A stretch of DNA of 64,000 nucleotides from Arthrobacter sp. MYb23 (GTDB lineage Bacteria; Actinomycetota; Actinomycetes; Actinomycetales; Micrococcaceae). This document shows, piece by piece, positions 51,945 to 59,621 of the stretch. Positions within the stretch are counted from its first letter, which is position 1. Every line of letters begins with the position of its first letter. The notes beneath the pieces were generated by a model. It was not told the DNA's origin and searched no databases. It saw nothing but the letters and a program-made list of their open reading frames with translations. The DNA lies in NCBI RefSeq assembly GCF_002979775.1, contig NZ_PCPR01000019.1, positions 45,070 to 109,069 of the forward strand, given 5' to 3'. The position numbers and the translations under genes are program-made.

Positions 51945-52994
51945 TTACTGCTGGAAGTTCAGCAGCACCTTGCCGGATTCGGCCGAGTTCTTCGCAACGT
52001 CAAAAGCTTCCAACCCCTGGGAGAGCTCAAACTCGTGCGTCACCACGGGGTCCACAAACAACGAACCGTCGGCCAAGGCAGCAATGACATCGTCGATCTC
52101 GTCATTGAAGCGGAACGAGCCCAGCAGCTCCAACTCCCGGGTGATGGCAAGGGAGATGAAGACCGGCTGGGGTCCTGAGGGCAGAAGCCCCACCATCACC
52201 ACTTTGCCGCCGCGGGTGGCGCCCTTGATGGCCGAGGCAAGGCCGAAATGGCTTCCCGAGGATTCAATGACGACGTCGGCGTCCACTGCCGCAATGGCCT
52301 CGGCGTCATCTCCCTTGAGGACCTCGTCGGCGCCTACGGCACGGGCAATTTCCAAGGGCTTGTCATGCATGTCGACGGCGACGATCCGGGCCGCTCCGGC
52401 CCGCTTGAGAACGGCGACGGCGAGTGCGCCGATAGGGCCGCTGCCAATCACCAAGGCGGTCTTTCCCACGACATCGCCCGCACGGCCCACGGCATGCCAG
52501 GCGACACTGGCAGGCTCCACGAGCGCAGCGGTGCGAAGCTCCAAGTTCTCCGGCAGCGGGCGCAGCATCCTGGCCGGCAGGTTGGCATAGCGGCTGAAAG
52601 CGCCATCCGTGTGGGGGTACCGTGCAGCACTGCCCAGATACGTGCAGCCCGGAGAGAGGTTGGGCCGGTCCTCGGGGTATCTGACATCTCCGGCGGCCGG
52701 CGTGGCAGGGTGGACGGCCACAGGCGTTCCAGCTGCGGGGCCCGTACCATCGGCTGCCTGCTGGACCACAACGCCAACAATTTCGTGCCCAAGGACCATG
52801 GGTTCCTTGAGGATGGACTCCCCGGCTGCTCCGTGCAACCAGTAGTGAAGGTCCGAACCGCAGATGCCGCCGTAGGCGATCTCCACGATCGATTCGTCGG
52901 AAGCGGGCGTGGAGAGTGGGATGTCTTCGATGCGGAGGTCGCCCTTGCCGTGGGCAACCACAGCTGGACCTGAAGTGGGGAGGGTGATGCTCAT
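51945..52994 (-). CDS. idnD: L-idonate 5-dehydrogenase-like MDR enzyme
   Basis: Zinc-dependent medium-chain dehydrogenase of 349 aa, closest by eye to E. coli IdnD: GGICGSDLHYWLHGAAGESILKEPMVLGHE carries the catalytic Cys and the GHE. A Rossmann domain with VIGSGPIGALAV follows. A fully typical structural-zinc four-Cys lobe is not evident, and related sorbitol/idonate enzymes also lack it. Expected reaction: L-idonate to 5-keto-D-gluconate. ATG 52994 overlaps the stop of the upstream SDR by one base, so the two are coupled. Confidence 0.87.
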   Translation of the reverse strand: MSITLPTSGPAVVAHGKGDLRIEDIPLSTPASDESIVEIAYGGICGSDLHYWLHGAAGESILKEPMVLGHEIVGVVVQQAADGTGPAAGTPVAVHPATPAAGDVRYPEDRPNLSPGCTYLGSAARYPHTDGAFSRYANLPARMLRPLPENLELRTAALVEPASVAWHAVGRAGDVVGKTALVIGSGPIGALAVAVLKRAGAARIVAVDMHDKPLEIARAVGADEVLKGDDAEAIAAVDADVVIESSGSHFGLASAIKGATRGGKVVMVGLLPSGPQPVFISLAITRELELLGSFRFNDEIDDVIAALADGSLFVDPVVTHEFELSQGLEAFDVAKNSAESGKVLLNFQQ

Positions 52995-53764
52995 CAGACC
53001 ACCACCGTCATTCCGCCGTCGACGAAGATCGTCTGACCGTTCACAAAATTGGACGCTTGCGAGGCGAGCCATACGGCCGGCCCGGCCAGATCGGCCACTG
53101 TTCCCCAACGGTTGGCCGGCGTCCGGCCGAGGATCCAGGAATTGAAATCGGGATCGTCCACCAGGTTCTGCGTCATTTCCGTATGGATGTACCCCGGCGC
53201 GATGCCGTTGATCTGCAAGCCGCTGGCCGCCCACTCTGCGGTCATGGCGCGGGTCAGGTTACGGAGCGCACCCTTCGACGCCACGTAGGGAGCGATGGTG
53301 GGGCGGGCCAAGTCTGTCTGGACCGAACAGATGTTGATGATCTTCCCTTGTCCCCGGGGGATCATGTGCCTTGCCACTTCCCTGCCCACCAGGAAGGCGC
53401 TGGTCAGGTTTGTGGTGATGACACGGTCCCAGTCCTTGACGTCCAGGTCCAGCATGGGCACACGGTGCTGGATTCCGGCGTTATTCACCAGGATGTCCAG
53501 CGGCCCGACGTTCTCCTCGATCCAGGCCACTCCGTCAGCCGCGGCCGTGGCATCGGTGACGTCGAACGCGCGGCTGCGGACCCGCCCTTGCGGATAGTCA
53601 ACCTCCATGGCCTGCTGGGCTGCTTCGAGACGGTCCGGACTGATGCCGTTCAACACCACCGTGGCGCCTGCGTCTGCCAGCCCCCTGGCCAGGGCGTTAC
53701 CAATCCCGCGGCTGGAACCAGTGACCAAGGCAACCCGCCCGGTCAGATCAAAAAGTCCACTCAT
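52994..53764 (-). CDS. idnO: Gluconate 5-dehydrogenase-like SDR
   Basis: SDR of 256 aa: TGSSRGIG cofactor motif at about 15-22, NNAGIQHR, ICSVQ, and YVASK. The NNAGIQHR-rich motif and an APYVASKGA segment match IdnO-type enzymes that interconvert 5-keto-D-gluconate and D-gluconate. Directly followed by the idnD-like gene; together they would route idonate to gluconate. Gluconokinase is not in the window. Separated from the upstream dehydrogenase by 53 nt. Confidence 0.87.
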   Translation of the reverse strand: MSGLFDLTGRVALVTGSSRGIGNALARGLADAGATVVLNGISPDRLEAAQQAMEVDYPQGRVRSRAFDVTDATAAADGVAWIEENVGPLDILVNNAGIQHRVPMLDLDVKDWDRVITTNLTSAFLVGREVARHMIPRGQGKIINICSVQTDLARPTIAPYVASKGALRNLTRAMTAEWAASGLQINGIAPGYIHTEMTQNLVDDPDFNSWILGRTPANRWGTVADLAGPAVWLASQASNFVNGQTIFVDGGMTVVV

Positions 53765-53817
53765 AGTCTGTTTTTCATTCCTTCTTCGGTTGGGCCGGTT
53801 CAGTTACTGCTGCCGGT

Positions 53818-54726
53818 TCAATTGGTGCTGGCTGATGCGGCAGATGCGTGGCTGAGGTTTGCGATGGCTTGCCGGACGACGGCGAGGTCGTGATCACCCA
53901 GGCCTTGGCGCTTGAGTTCGGCGTACAGGTCAATCGCCGCCGACGCCATGGGAACGGCGGAACCAACAGCTTCCGCGCTGGACACCACGAAGCCCAGGTC
54001 CTTGTGCATGAACTTTGCCGGCCCGGTGGGGGCATAATCCTTGGCGGCCAGCCGGGGGCCAACATTGTCCAGCACCTTGCTTCCGGCAAGCCCTCCGGAG
54101 AGGACCTCGAAGAGGGCCTTCACCTCCATGCCGGAGCGTTCGGCGAGTTCGGCTGCTTCGGCGAGGGCCGCCGTCGTGGTTCCCACAATGAGCTGGTTGC
54201 AGGCTTTGGCGAGCGACCCCGATCCAAGCGGCCCCATGCGCCGCACTGTGGTTCCCATGGTGCCGAGCAGCGGGCTCAGCGTTTCGAACTGGCTTTGGGT
54301 CGCTCCCACCATGATGGCAAGGGTTCCGCTTTGCGCACCCGCGGTGCCGCCGCTGACCGGCGCATCCACCACCACCGCATTGCCGCCGGTTGCCTGCTGA
54401 ACAGTTTCGCCGAATTGCTGGACCGCTGTGGGGGAAACGCTGCTCATGATAACGACGGCGGTACCCGGCTTCGGCGGATTGCTCCGCCAGGACTCAAGCA
54501 AGTCAGTCGAAGCCTCCTCGATAAAGGGGAGGTCGGGGAGCATGAAGATTATGGCGTCCTCGTTGCGCAGTTCGGCGACGCTGGCTGCACGCTGGACGGC
54601 CAAGCCTTCAAAGGCGGCACCGGAGCGGTTCCAGGCGGTGACGTTCCAACCGGCCTTTGCGATGTTTGAGGCCATGGGCGCTCCCATGAGACCCAAGCCA
54701 ACAAAGCCGACGCGTGTGCTTGTCAT
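53818..54726 (-). CDS. Beta-hydroxyacid dehydrogenase family oxidoreductase
   Basis: NAD(P)-dependent enzyme of 302 aa in the 3-hydroxyisobutyrate/tartronate semialdehyde reductase family: GFVGLGLMGAPMASNIAKAG at the N-terminus, DAPVSGGTAGA (substrate loop) and the catalytic Lys in GSGSLAKACNQLIVG. The KDLGF segment is near 243. Substrate could be 2-hydroxy-3-oxopropionate or a related sugar-derived acid. First gene of the operon with idnO- and idnD-like genes and divergent from the 2-hydroxyacid dehydrogenase. Confidence 0.9.
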   Translation of the reverse strand: MTSTRVGFVGLGLMGAPMASNIAKAGWNVTAWNRSGAAFEGLAVQRAASVAELRNEDAIIFMLPDLPFIEEASTDLLESWRSNPPKPGTAVVIMSSVSPTAVQQFGETVQQATGGNAVVVDAPVSGGTAGAQSGTLAIMVGATQSQFETLSPLLGTMGTTVRRMGPLGSGSLAKACNQLIVGTTTAALAEAAELAERSGMEVKALFEVLSGGLAGSKVLDNVGPRLAAKDYAPTGPAKFMHKDLGFVVSSAEAVGSAVPMASAAIDLYAELKRQGLGDHDLAVVRQAIANLSHASAASASTN

Positions 54727-54769
54727 GGCAGGTAATACCTCACTTCTTTGTGGTCATCTTCGCGAATTC

Positions 54770-54782
54770 TGTTCAATATCCT
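54770..54782 (-). promoter_or_regulatory. Promoter of dehydrogenase-idnO-idnD operon, with TGTTCA half-site
   Basis: A TAGGAT -10-like hexamer on the minus strand (54777-54782) would start transcription near 54770, about 44 nt before the ATG at 54726. A plus-strand TGTTCA at 54770-54775, half of the operator described at 54789, covers the predicted start point. Confidence 0.4.
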
Positions 54783-54788
54783 AGCCTC

Positions 54789-54806
54789 CATTCAGTATGA
54801 TGAACA
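54789..54806. promoter_or_regulatory. Putative IclR-type operator, TGTTCA-N6-TGAATG
   Basis: On the minus strand the element reads TGTTCA TCATAC TGAATG; the left half is a perfect match to the site upstream of iclR. It covers the TATGAT -10 of the 2-hydroxyacid dehydrogenase gene, so a bound regulator would block that promoter. Confidence 0.5.
54796..54801 (+). promoter_or_regulatory. -10 hexamer TATGAT, leaderless start of 2-hydroxyacid dehydrogenase
   Basis: Near-consensus -10 ending 7 nt before ATG 54809 and lying inside the operator-like repeat. Confidence 0.6.
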
Positions 54807-54808
54807 CT

Positions 54809-55864
54809 ATGACGACTGATGAACTTACCATCGCCATCGCTGTACCCCTCGAAGCCGAGCATGTAGAGCTGATCCGCGCCGTAGATCCTTCCGTAACAGT
54901 TCTCTACGAACCCGAGCTTCTTCCGCCGGAACGCTTCCCGGCCGACCACGCCGGTGATCCCGGATTCAAGCGCACACCGGAGCAGGAGGAACGCTACTGG
55001 GACATGCTGAACCGGGCCCAGATCCTGTACGGCTTCCCCAACGAAAGCCCGGCCGGACTGGCGCGCATCGCCGGCAGCAACCCCCACCTTCAATGGATCC
55101 ACGCCATGGCGGCAGGTGCCGGTGGCGCGGTGAAGGCTTCCGGACTCGACACCGAAACCCTGCAGAAGTTCCGTGTGACAACGTCCGCGGGTGTCCACGC
55201 GCTGCCGCTGGCAGAGTTTTCAGCCTTCGGCATCCTTAACGGCTTCAAGCGCAGCGCAGAAATGGCACACGACCAAGCCTCCAAGGTGTGGCCCGAGCTG
55301 AGGACGCCCACCAAACTGGCCAACGGATCAAAAGTGGTCATCACGGGTCTCGGTGAAATCGGCATGGAAACCGCCCGAATCGCCCGGGCGTTGGGGATGA
55401 AAGTCAGCGGAACCAAGCGCAACGTTGAAGCCATCGAAGGGATCGACGAAGTCACCGACAACGATGGCCTGCCTGGCCTGCTGGCCGAGGCGGACGCGGT
55501 GGTCAACACACTGCCCGGCACGCCGTACACAGAGAAGCTGTTCAACAAGGAAATCTTCTCCGCCATGAAACCGGGAACCGTCTTCGTCAACGTGGGCCGC
55601 GGAACCGTAGTGGATGAAGACGCTCTACTGGAGGCGCTGAACAACGGCCAGGTTTCCTACGCCTGCCTGGACGTTTTCGCCGTGGAGCCGCTCCCCCAGG
55701 ACAGCCCCCTGTGGAGTCACCCCAAGGTCCTTGTGTCACCGCACACCTCAGCACTGAGCGCCGCCGAAAACCGGCTCATCACAGAACGCTTCTGCGGCAA
55801 CCTGCGGACCTTCTTGGACGGTGGCGAATTGCCCCATTTGGTTGATCCGATCCACTTCTACTAA
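54809..55864 (+). CDS. D-isomer-specific 2-hydroxyacid dehydrogenase
   Basis: NAD(P)-dependent dehydrogenase of 351 aa (355 if the ATG at 54797 were used; I prefer 54809 because the -10 overlaps the first ATG). Rossmann turn GLGEIGMETARIA, catalytic Arg in VNVGRGTVVDE, Glu in DVFAVEPLP and His in SPHTSALS. It belongs to the glyoxylate/2-ketogluconate reductase-like family. Divergent from the hydroxyacid dehydrogenase operon, so likely co-regulated. Substrate unknown. Confidence 0.92.
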   Translation: MTTDELTIAIAVPLEAEHVELIRAVDPSVTVLYEPELLPPERFPADHAGDPGFKRTPEQEERYWDMLNRAQILYGFPNESPAGLARIAGSNPHLQWIHAMAAGAGGAVKASGLDTETLQKFRVTTSAGVHALPLAEFSAFGILNGFKRSAEMAHDQASKVWPELRTPTKLANGSKVVITGLGEIGMETARIARALGMKVSGTKRNVEAIEGIDEVTDNDGLPGLLAEADAVVNTLPGTPYTEKLFNKEIFSAMKPGTVFVNVGRGTVVDEDALLEALNNGQVSYACLDVFAVEPLPQDSPLWSHPKVLVSPHTSALSAAENRLITERFCGNLRTFLDGGELPHLVDPIHFY

Positions 55865-55907
55865 GCCTCCATACAGCCACCCGCGGTGGCTTACATGAGT
55901 TCCGTGA

Positions 55908-55946
55908 AATGGGCGCGGCCAGGAAGTAATCCCGGCCGCGCCCATT
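55908..55946 (+). terminator. Terminator of 2-hydroxyacid dehydrogenase
   Basis: A 13-bp perfect stem (55908-55920 against 55934-55946) with a 13-nt loop. Confidence 0.82.
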
Positions 55947-55954
55947 ACCTGCAG

Positions 55955-55960
55955 TATCAT
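55955..55960 (+). promoter_or_regulatory. -10 hexamer TATCAT, leaderless start of hypothetical gene
   Basis: Ends 6 nt before ATG 55967. Confidence 0.65.
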
Positions 55961-55966
55961 CGCCAC

Positions 55967-56470
55967 ATGAAGCCGTCGGAAAGCCCGAAACGCACCGTCG
56001 TGCGCCTGTTTCCGGACTATGGGGATACAGTGCTCTGGCTCGATGGTCCCATCAACTACGACGTCACGGACCTGACGGACGATCTGGTGAATGAGCTCCG
56101 GGACTGGGAACAGTTTTACTACGAGTCATTGACACCTGGTTTCAACTGGAAATCCTCGGACCGGGCCACCAAGTACGCCGCTGAAGGTCATCGCCTGGCC
56201 CAGCGCGTAGCCGATGAACTCGGCGACGGTTATGAAATCGAGTTCAGATCGTATGAGGAAAACGCCCGAACACACAGGTTCCGCGGAGCACAGTCTCCCA
56301 ACCCCCGGGCAGTTGCAGCATTTGATGCGCTGACGGCAGCACTTCGTGTGGAACAGGAAAGAATCTCGCGCGCACGTGCAGCCACAGCACGAGGCGAAGG
56401 AACCGGGTGGTACGCGTCCTCCCCGCTTTCAGGCAACGTTTTCAGGCCACCATCGTCCGGACAGGGCTAG
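55967..56470 (+). CDS. Conserved hypothetical protein
   Basis: Soluble protein of 167 aa from ATG 55967 (MKPSESPKRTVVRLF); the frame upstream overlaps the terminator and is non-coding. It is acidic, with VVRLFPDYGDTVLWLDGP at the start, a Trp/Tyr-rich centre (LRDWEQFYYESLTPGFNW) and a helical C-terminal half. No membrane segment or cysteine. I do not recognise a domain. It follows the dehydrogenase but has its own promoter, so a functional link is not implied. Confidence 0.75.
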   Translation: MKPSESPKRTVVRLFPDYGDTVLWLDGPINYDVTDLTDDLVNELRDWEQFYYESLTPGFNWKSSDRATKYAAEGHRLAQRVADELGDGYEIEFRSYEENARTHRFRGAQSPNPRAVAAFDALTAALRVEQERISRARAATARGEGTGWYASSPLSGNVFRPPSSGQG

Positions 56471-56499
56471 TAGGTGGCCTCATGCCCCTATCCACACAA

Positions 56500-56542
56500 C
56501 AACAGCGCGGCACTCTCCACATTGGAGGGTGCCGCGCTGTTG
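56500..56542. terminator. Terminator between hypothetical gene and MFS gene
   Basis: CAACAGCGCGGCAC at 56500-56513 pairs perfectly with 56529-56542; the loop closes further through CTC/GAG. It serves the transporter gene on the minus strand and probably the gene on the plus strand. Confidence 0.88.
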
Positions 56543-56561
56543 CTGATTGTTCTTTGGGGAG

Positions 56562-57914
56562 CTACTTCGCGTCTTCCGTGCTGACCAGGTCCCTGCCTAC
56601 AGTCTCCGGAGTGAAGAACGTGGTCACGAAGGAGATGAGCGCCAGGACCAGGGAGTAGATGGCAAGGACCAGCCACGAATGGTTCGTGGCAGCCAACATG
56701 AGCGCGCCCAGCAGCGGCGCGAGTCCACCGGCCAGGACGGCCGAGATCTCGCGGCTCATAGCCACCCCGGTGAAGCGGTACTGAGATCCGAAAAGTTCCG
56801 GCAGCAGCGGGCACTGGGGGCCAAGCATCGACTGGACGCCGATTGCGATGCCAACAGCCATGACAACCCACACGAGGGTGACGTTGCCAAGGGTCACCAG
56901 ATAGAAGGCAGGAACGGCAATGATGGCTTGGAAGAGGGCACCATAGCGGTACACGGGCACACGACCGTATCGATCGGACAAGGCACCGAATGTCACAACC
57001 ATGACGGCAGCGAAGCCGGCAGCAATCAGGAGGCCAACCGGACCGATGGAGTTATTTCCCGCAAAGACCCCCGCCGGCATGCTCATGAAGGACACCAGGA
57101 GCGCGGAATAGATCGAAGAATTGCCGTTCTCGCCCATTCGGAGGCCGATGCCAATAAGCACGTTCTTCTTGGAGTGCTTCCAGAGCGCACCAATCGGGTT
57201 CTTGACCACATTCTTGTGCTTCTCCAGCTCCTGGAACGCCGGGGTTTCCTTGAGCTTGAGTCGAATGAAGATGGCCACTGCGATCAGAATGAAGCTGGCC
57301 AGGAAGGGTACGCGCCACAACCAGCCCTGAAGGACGGACTTGTCCGCCAAGGTGATGAGCGCAAAAGTCCCGGCGCCGAGGAGCGTGCCCAGCTGGATGC
57401 CGACGAACGGCAGCGAAGCGAAAAACCCACGACGGCGGCGCGGGGCCACTTCCGAAATAAGTGTCGTCGCGCCGGCCTGCTCGGCCCCGGCTCCCAGTCC
57501 CTGGATGATTCTCAGCGTAACCAGCAGAACAGCCCCGAGCATTCCGGCCTGTTCAAACGTGGGCAGCAGGCCAATGGCAAAGCTCGCTGTCCCCATCAAG
57601 GCGATGGTCAGGATCAGGACCATCTTTCTGCCGAACCTGTCCCCGATGTAGCCGAAGATCAAACCGCCGAACGGTCGTGCAGCGAAGCCAACGCCGTAAG
57701 TGGCGAACGAAGCAATCAGAGCACCGTCTGGGCCCAGTGGGGAAAAGAACAGCGGGCCGAAGATCAGCGCCGACGCAAGGCCGTAAATGTAGAAGTCGTA
57801 GTACTCCAGCGCGGAACCTACAGAGCTGGCCAGCGTTGCCCTGCGGAGCTGTTCCGGCTCAACTACAGCGTCGTCAGCCTCGGCTGCGAGCTTTTCATTT
57901 GCACGAGTTATCAC
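56562..57914 (-). CDS. MFS transporter, metabolite:H+ symporter (MHS) family
   Basis: Twelve-helix permease of 450 aa. MFS signatures are GGLIFGYIGDRFGRK between helices 2 and 3 and GALSDRYGRVPVYR in the second half; SALEYYDFYIYGLAS in helix 1 is typical of the MHS family, which imports organic acids (citrate, shikimate, proline/betaine, alpha-ketoglutarate). I use GTG 57914, placed 5-6 nt after AGGGAG, rather than the GTG at 57920. It shares an operator-like element with iclR and the dehydrogenase genes, so a hydroxyacid or sugar acid is the likely substrate (inference). Confidence 0.93.
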   Translation of the reverse strand: MITRANEKLAAEADDAVVEPEQLRRATLASSVGSALEYYDFYIYGLASALIFGPLFFSPLGPDGALIASFATYGVGFAARPFGGLIFGYIGDRFGRKMVLILTIALMGTASFAIGLLPTFEQAGMLGAVLLVTLRIIQGLGAGAEQAGATTLISEVAPRRRRGFFASLPFVGIQLGTLLGAGTFALITLADKSVLQGWLWRVPFLASFILIAVAIFIRLKLKETPAFQELEKHKNVVKNPIGALWKHSKKNVLIGIGLRMGENGNSSIYSALLVSFMSMPAGVFAGNNSIGPVGLLIAAGFAAVMVVTFGALSDRYGRVPVYRYGALFQAIIAVPAFYLVTLGNVTLVWVVMAVGIAIGVQSMLGPQCPLLPELFGSQYRFTGVAMSREISAVLAGGLAPLLGALMLAATNHSWLVLAIYSLVLALISFVTTFFTPETVGRDLVSTEDAK

Positions 57915-57962
57915 AAGCACTCCCTCAAAATCACCCCGGGCCCCCGTTGGCCCAGCGAGATA

Positions 57963-57975
57963 GTGATGGCATCAC
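57963..57975. repeat. GTGATG-G-CATCAC palindrome upstream of MFS gene
   Basis: A 13-bp palindrome around one central base, 49 bp before the transporter start. It differs from the TGTTCA element and so could be a second regulator's site. Confidence 0.5.
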
Positions 57976-57980
57976 CGCCA

Positions 57981-57998
57981 AGATCACTATGATGAACA
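57981..57998. promoter_or_regulatory. Putative IclR-type operator upstream of MFS gene
   Basis: Minus strand TGTTCA TCATAG TGATCT. Eleven consecutive bases of the left half plus spacer match the 54789 site. A second degenerate copy, GTTCA-N6-TGTAC, is next to it at 58001-58016. Confidence 0.45.
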
Positions 57999-58061
57999 GC
58001 GTACAGCTTGTTGAACGCGCTGCCAAGGTTGTAATCAGATTTATTAGTCAGGGTTGTGAAT

Positions 58062-58856
58062 CTAGCCCATGGGGTTGCCCAGTGAGCGCGCCAATTCCTT
58101 GAGTTCCTTGACCATAAGCGCGCCTTGCTCTTCGGAATAGGTGGCCTTCAGTGCTGTCACGGACAGGCCGAGGCTCGGGCCATGGGCTCCATGCGTGGGG
58201 ACGGGAACAGCCAGGCACACCACACCCACCGTGGACTCCTCGTCCTCGAACGCGTACCCCTGCTTGCGAATAGCGGAAATCTGCGCCTTGAGCTCCTCGG
58301 CAGTCTTGAGGGAATTGGCAGTCATAGTGGGCAGCGCCATGCCATCCGGGAACATGGAGTCGATATCGTGATCGTGCAGCTGCGCAACCAGGGCCTTACC
58401 TACGCTGCAGAGCGAGACGGGCATCTTGTCGCCGATGTTGGACGTCAACCTGACCGCCGGATGACCCTCGTATCTCGCCAGGTAGATGACGTGATCACCG
58501 TCGAGCATCGCGATCCTCACAGTCTCTCCGGAAAGCGTGGGTGCCTGCTCACAGTACTTGTAGAACTCCTGGACCTCGTCGAGTCGGCTGAGATAAGCGG
58601 CGCCCAGTTCAACCAGCTTTCTACCCAAGGCAAAATCCGCACCCTGCCTGGTGATGAGGCGCGCTTCCTCGAGGGCCAACAGCAAATTGGAGGTGGAAGA
58701 CTTGGGAATGCCGAGTTCACGCGAGAGATCGCTCAGCGTCAACCGGCCTGAAGGCGACTCGGCAAGCGCCTCCAGTACCGCAGCGGCGCGGGTGACGGCA
58801 GGCGCCGGCGATGAGGCGCCCAGCCCTTCGGAACGGGAGGAGCGGGAATCGGCCAT
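58062..58856 (-). CDS. IclR family transcriptional regulator
   Basis: Regulator of 264 aa. An N-terminal winged helix follows a Ser/Ala-rich leader (AVTRAAAVLEALAESPSGRLTLSDLSRELGIPKSSTSNLLLAL). The C-terminal effector domain has SNIGDKMPVSLCSVGKALVA and GYAFEDEESTVGVVCLAVPV, the usual ligand-binding segments. ATG 58856 has GAAGGAG 4-5 nt upstream. Probably autoregulated through the palindrome just upstream and controlling the MFS and dehydrogenase genes that carry the same element. Confidence 0.94.
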   Translation of the reverse strand: MADSRSSRSEGLGASSPAPAVTRAAAVLEALAESPSGRLTLSDLSRELGIPKSSTSNLLLALEEARLITRQGADFALGRKLVELGAAYLSRLDEVQEFYKYCEQAPTLSGETVRIAMLDGDHVIYLARYEGHPAVRLTSNIGDKMPVSLCSVGKALVAQLHDHDIDSMFPDGMALPTMTANSLKTAEELKAQISAIRKQGYAFEDEESTVGVVCLAVPVPTHGAHGPSLGLSVTALKATYSEEQGALMVKELKELARSLGNPMG

Positions 58857-58883
58857 GATTCTCCTTCAACATCGCAATTCGAT

Positions 58884-58901
58884 TGTTCAATCTGCTGAAC
58901 A
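58884..58901. promoter_or_regulatory. Perfect palindromic operator TGTTCA-N6-TGAACA
   Basis: A perfect 6+6+6 inverted repeat in the iclR leader, just after the predicted transcription start. It is the best copy of the element found at three promoters in this cluster. Confidence 0.6.
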
Positions 58902-58907
58902 GTACTC

Positions 58908-58913
58908 ATCATA
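58908..58913 (-). promoter_or_regulatory. Candidate -10 (TATGAT) of iclR
   Basis: TATGAT on the minus strand, seven bases upstream of the palindromic operator; transcription would start inside it. Confidence 0.45.
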
Positions 58914-59078
58914 GTGGAATGTGGAAGGTGGAGAAGGGCCGACGCCAAGCCGCACTTCCCCTTGGCGAGGGCCTTACTTTTCAAACACGAAAGTTCTCTG
59001 TATATTCATCTTCGAGCTCTCCACCGCGGCATCCCCCAATAGTCGTGGTGGAGAGCTCATCCATTTCCAGGACCAGCG

Positions 59079-59369
59079 CTACGCAGCAGCGAGTTCCTCA
59101 CCCCGGATGGACCAGCCCCCACCGGAGTCGTCCCGCACTAATTCCCAAGTGATGATGCCGGATGCCGGGTTGTTCCCCAAACGGACCTGGACCTGCCAGA
59201 CTTCAACATCAACCCGCCCCTGCCCTCGCGGCATCCGCCGGGATTCCTCCCACCACGCCACCCGCTCAAACCAGCGGACAGGTTCCACCACCATGTGCCA
59301 TTCGTGGCCTCCCCTCACTACTATTGCCGGGGCGCCTTGCTCGACCGTGGGGATATCTACGTGCTCCAT
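59079..59369 (-). CDS. DUF6504-like small protein
   Basis: Protein of 96 aa, start ATG 59369 (MEHVDIPTVEQG) chosen because TACCGT ends 7 nt upstream; ten more N-terminal residues are possible from an ATG at 59399. It is rich in Trp and Arg (WHMVVEPVRWFERVAWWEE) with a C-terminal WELVRDDSGGGWSIRGEE. In related genomes such proteins lie near DNA-polymerase/ImuB-like genes; none is visible here. Function unknown. Confidence 0.75.
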   Translation of the reverse strand: MEHVDIPTVEQGAPAIVVRGGHEWHMVVEPVRWFERVAWWEESRRMPRGQGRVDVEVWQVQVRLGNNPASGIITWELVRDDSGGGWSIRGEELAAA

Positions 59370-59376
59370 AGAGAAA

Positions 59377-59382
59377 ACGGTA
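59377..59382 (-). promoter_or_regulatory. -10 hexamer TACCGT, leaderless start of DUF6504 gene
   Basis: Ends 7 nt before the minus-strand ATG at 59369. Confidence 0.5.
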
Positions 59383-59431
59383 GGGCGCTGCACCGACATT
59401 AAAGATCTTGGAGAGGAAAACACTGAGACGC

Positions 59432-59477
59432 AAAAAACCCCGCCTTCCAAGCCTTGCGACTTGAATGACGGGGTTTG
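59432..59477 (-). terminator. Terminator of tRNA-Val
   Basis: AAACCCCG and CGGGGTTT pair on the minus strand around an inner CAAG/CTTG helix, followed by a run of six T (59432-59437). Confidence 0.85.
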
Positions 59478-59482
59478 TTTGG

Positions 59483-59555
59483 TGGGTCCTACCGGGATCG
59501 AACCGATGACATCCACGGTGTAAACGTGGCGCTCTACCAGCTGAGCTAAAGACCC
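59483..59555 (-). tRNA. tRNA-Val (anticodon TAC)
   Basis: A 73-nt cloverleaf on the minus strand: acceptor GGGTCTT/AGGACCC with discriminator A, D stem GCTC/GAGC, anticodon stem CCACG/CGTGG with loop TTTACAC, T arm ATCGG-TTCGATC-CCGGT. Confidence 0.96.
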
Positions 59556-59621
59556 GAACTTCGGCTTCCACGCTTCGTAACTTCCTCAGCGCTTCAACCA
59601 ACGAACAATGACTCTACATGA

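Noticed and set aside
56547..57992. 481-codon plus-strand open frame opposite the MFS gene
   Set aside because: It contains no hydrophobic or catalytic pattern, while the other strand encodes a twelve-helix permease.
57988..57993. TATGAT on the plus strand upstream of the MFS gene as a promoter
   Set aside because: It points away from the transporter into the 3' end of iclR; it is better explained as part of the operator-like repeat that overlaps -10 elements at the other sites.
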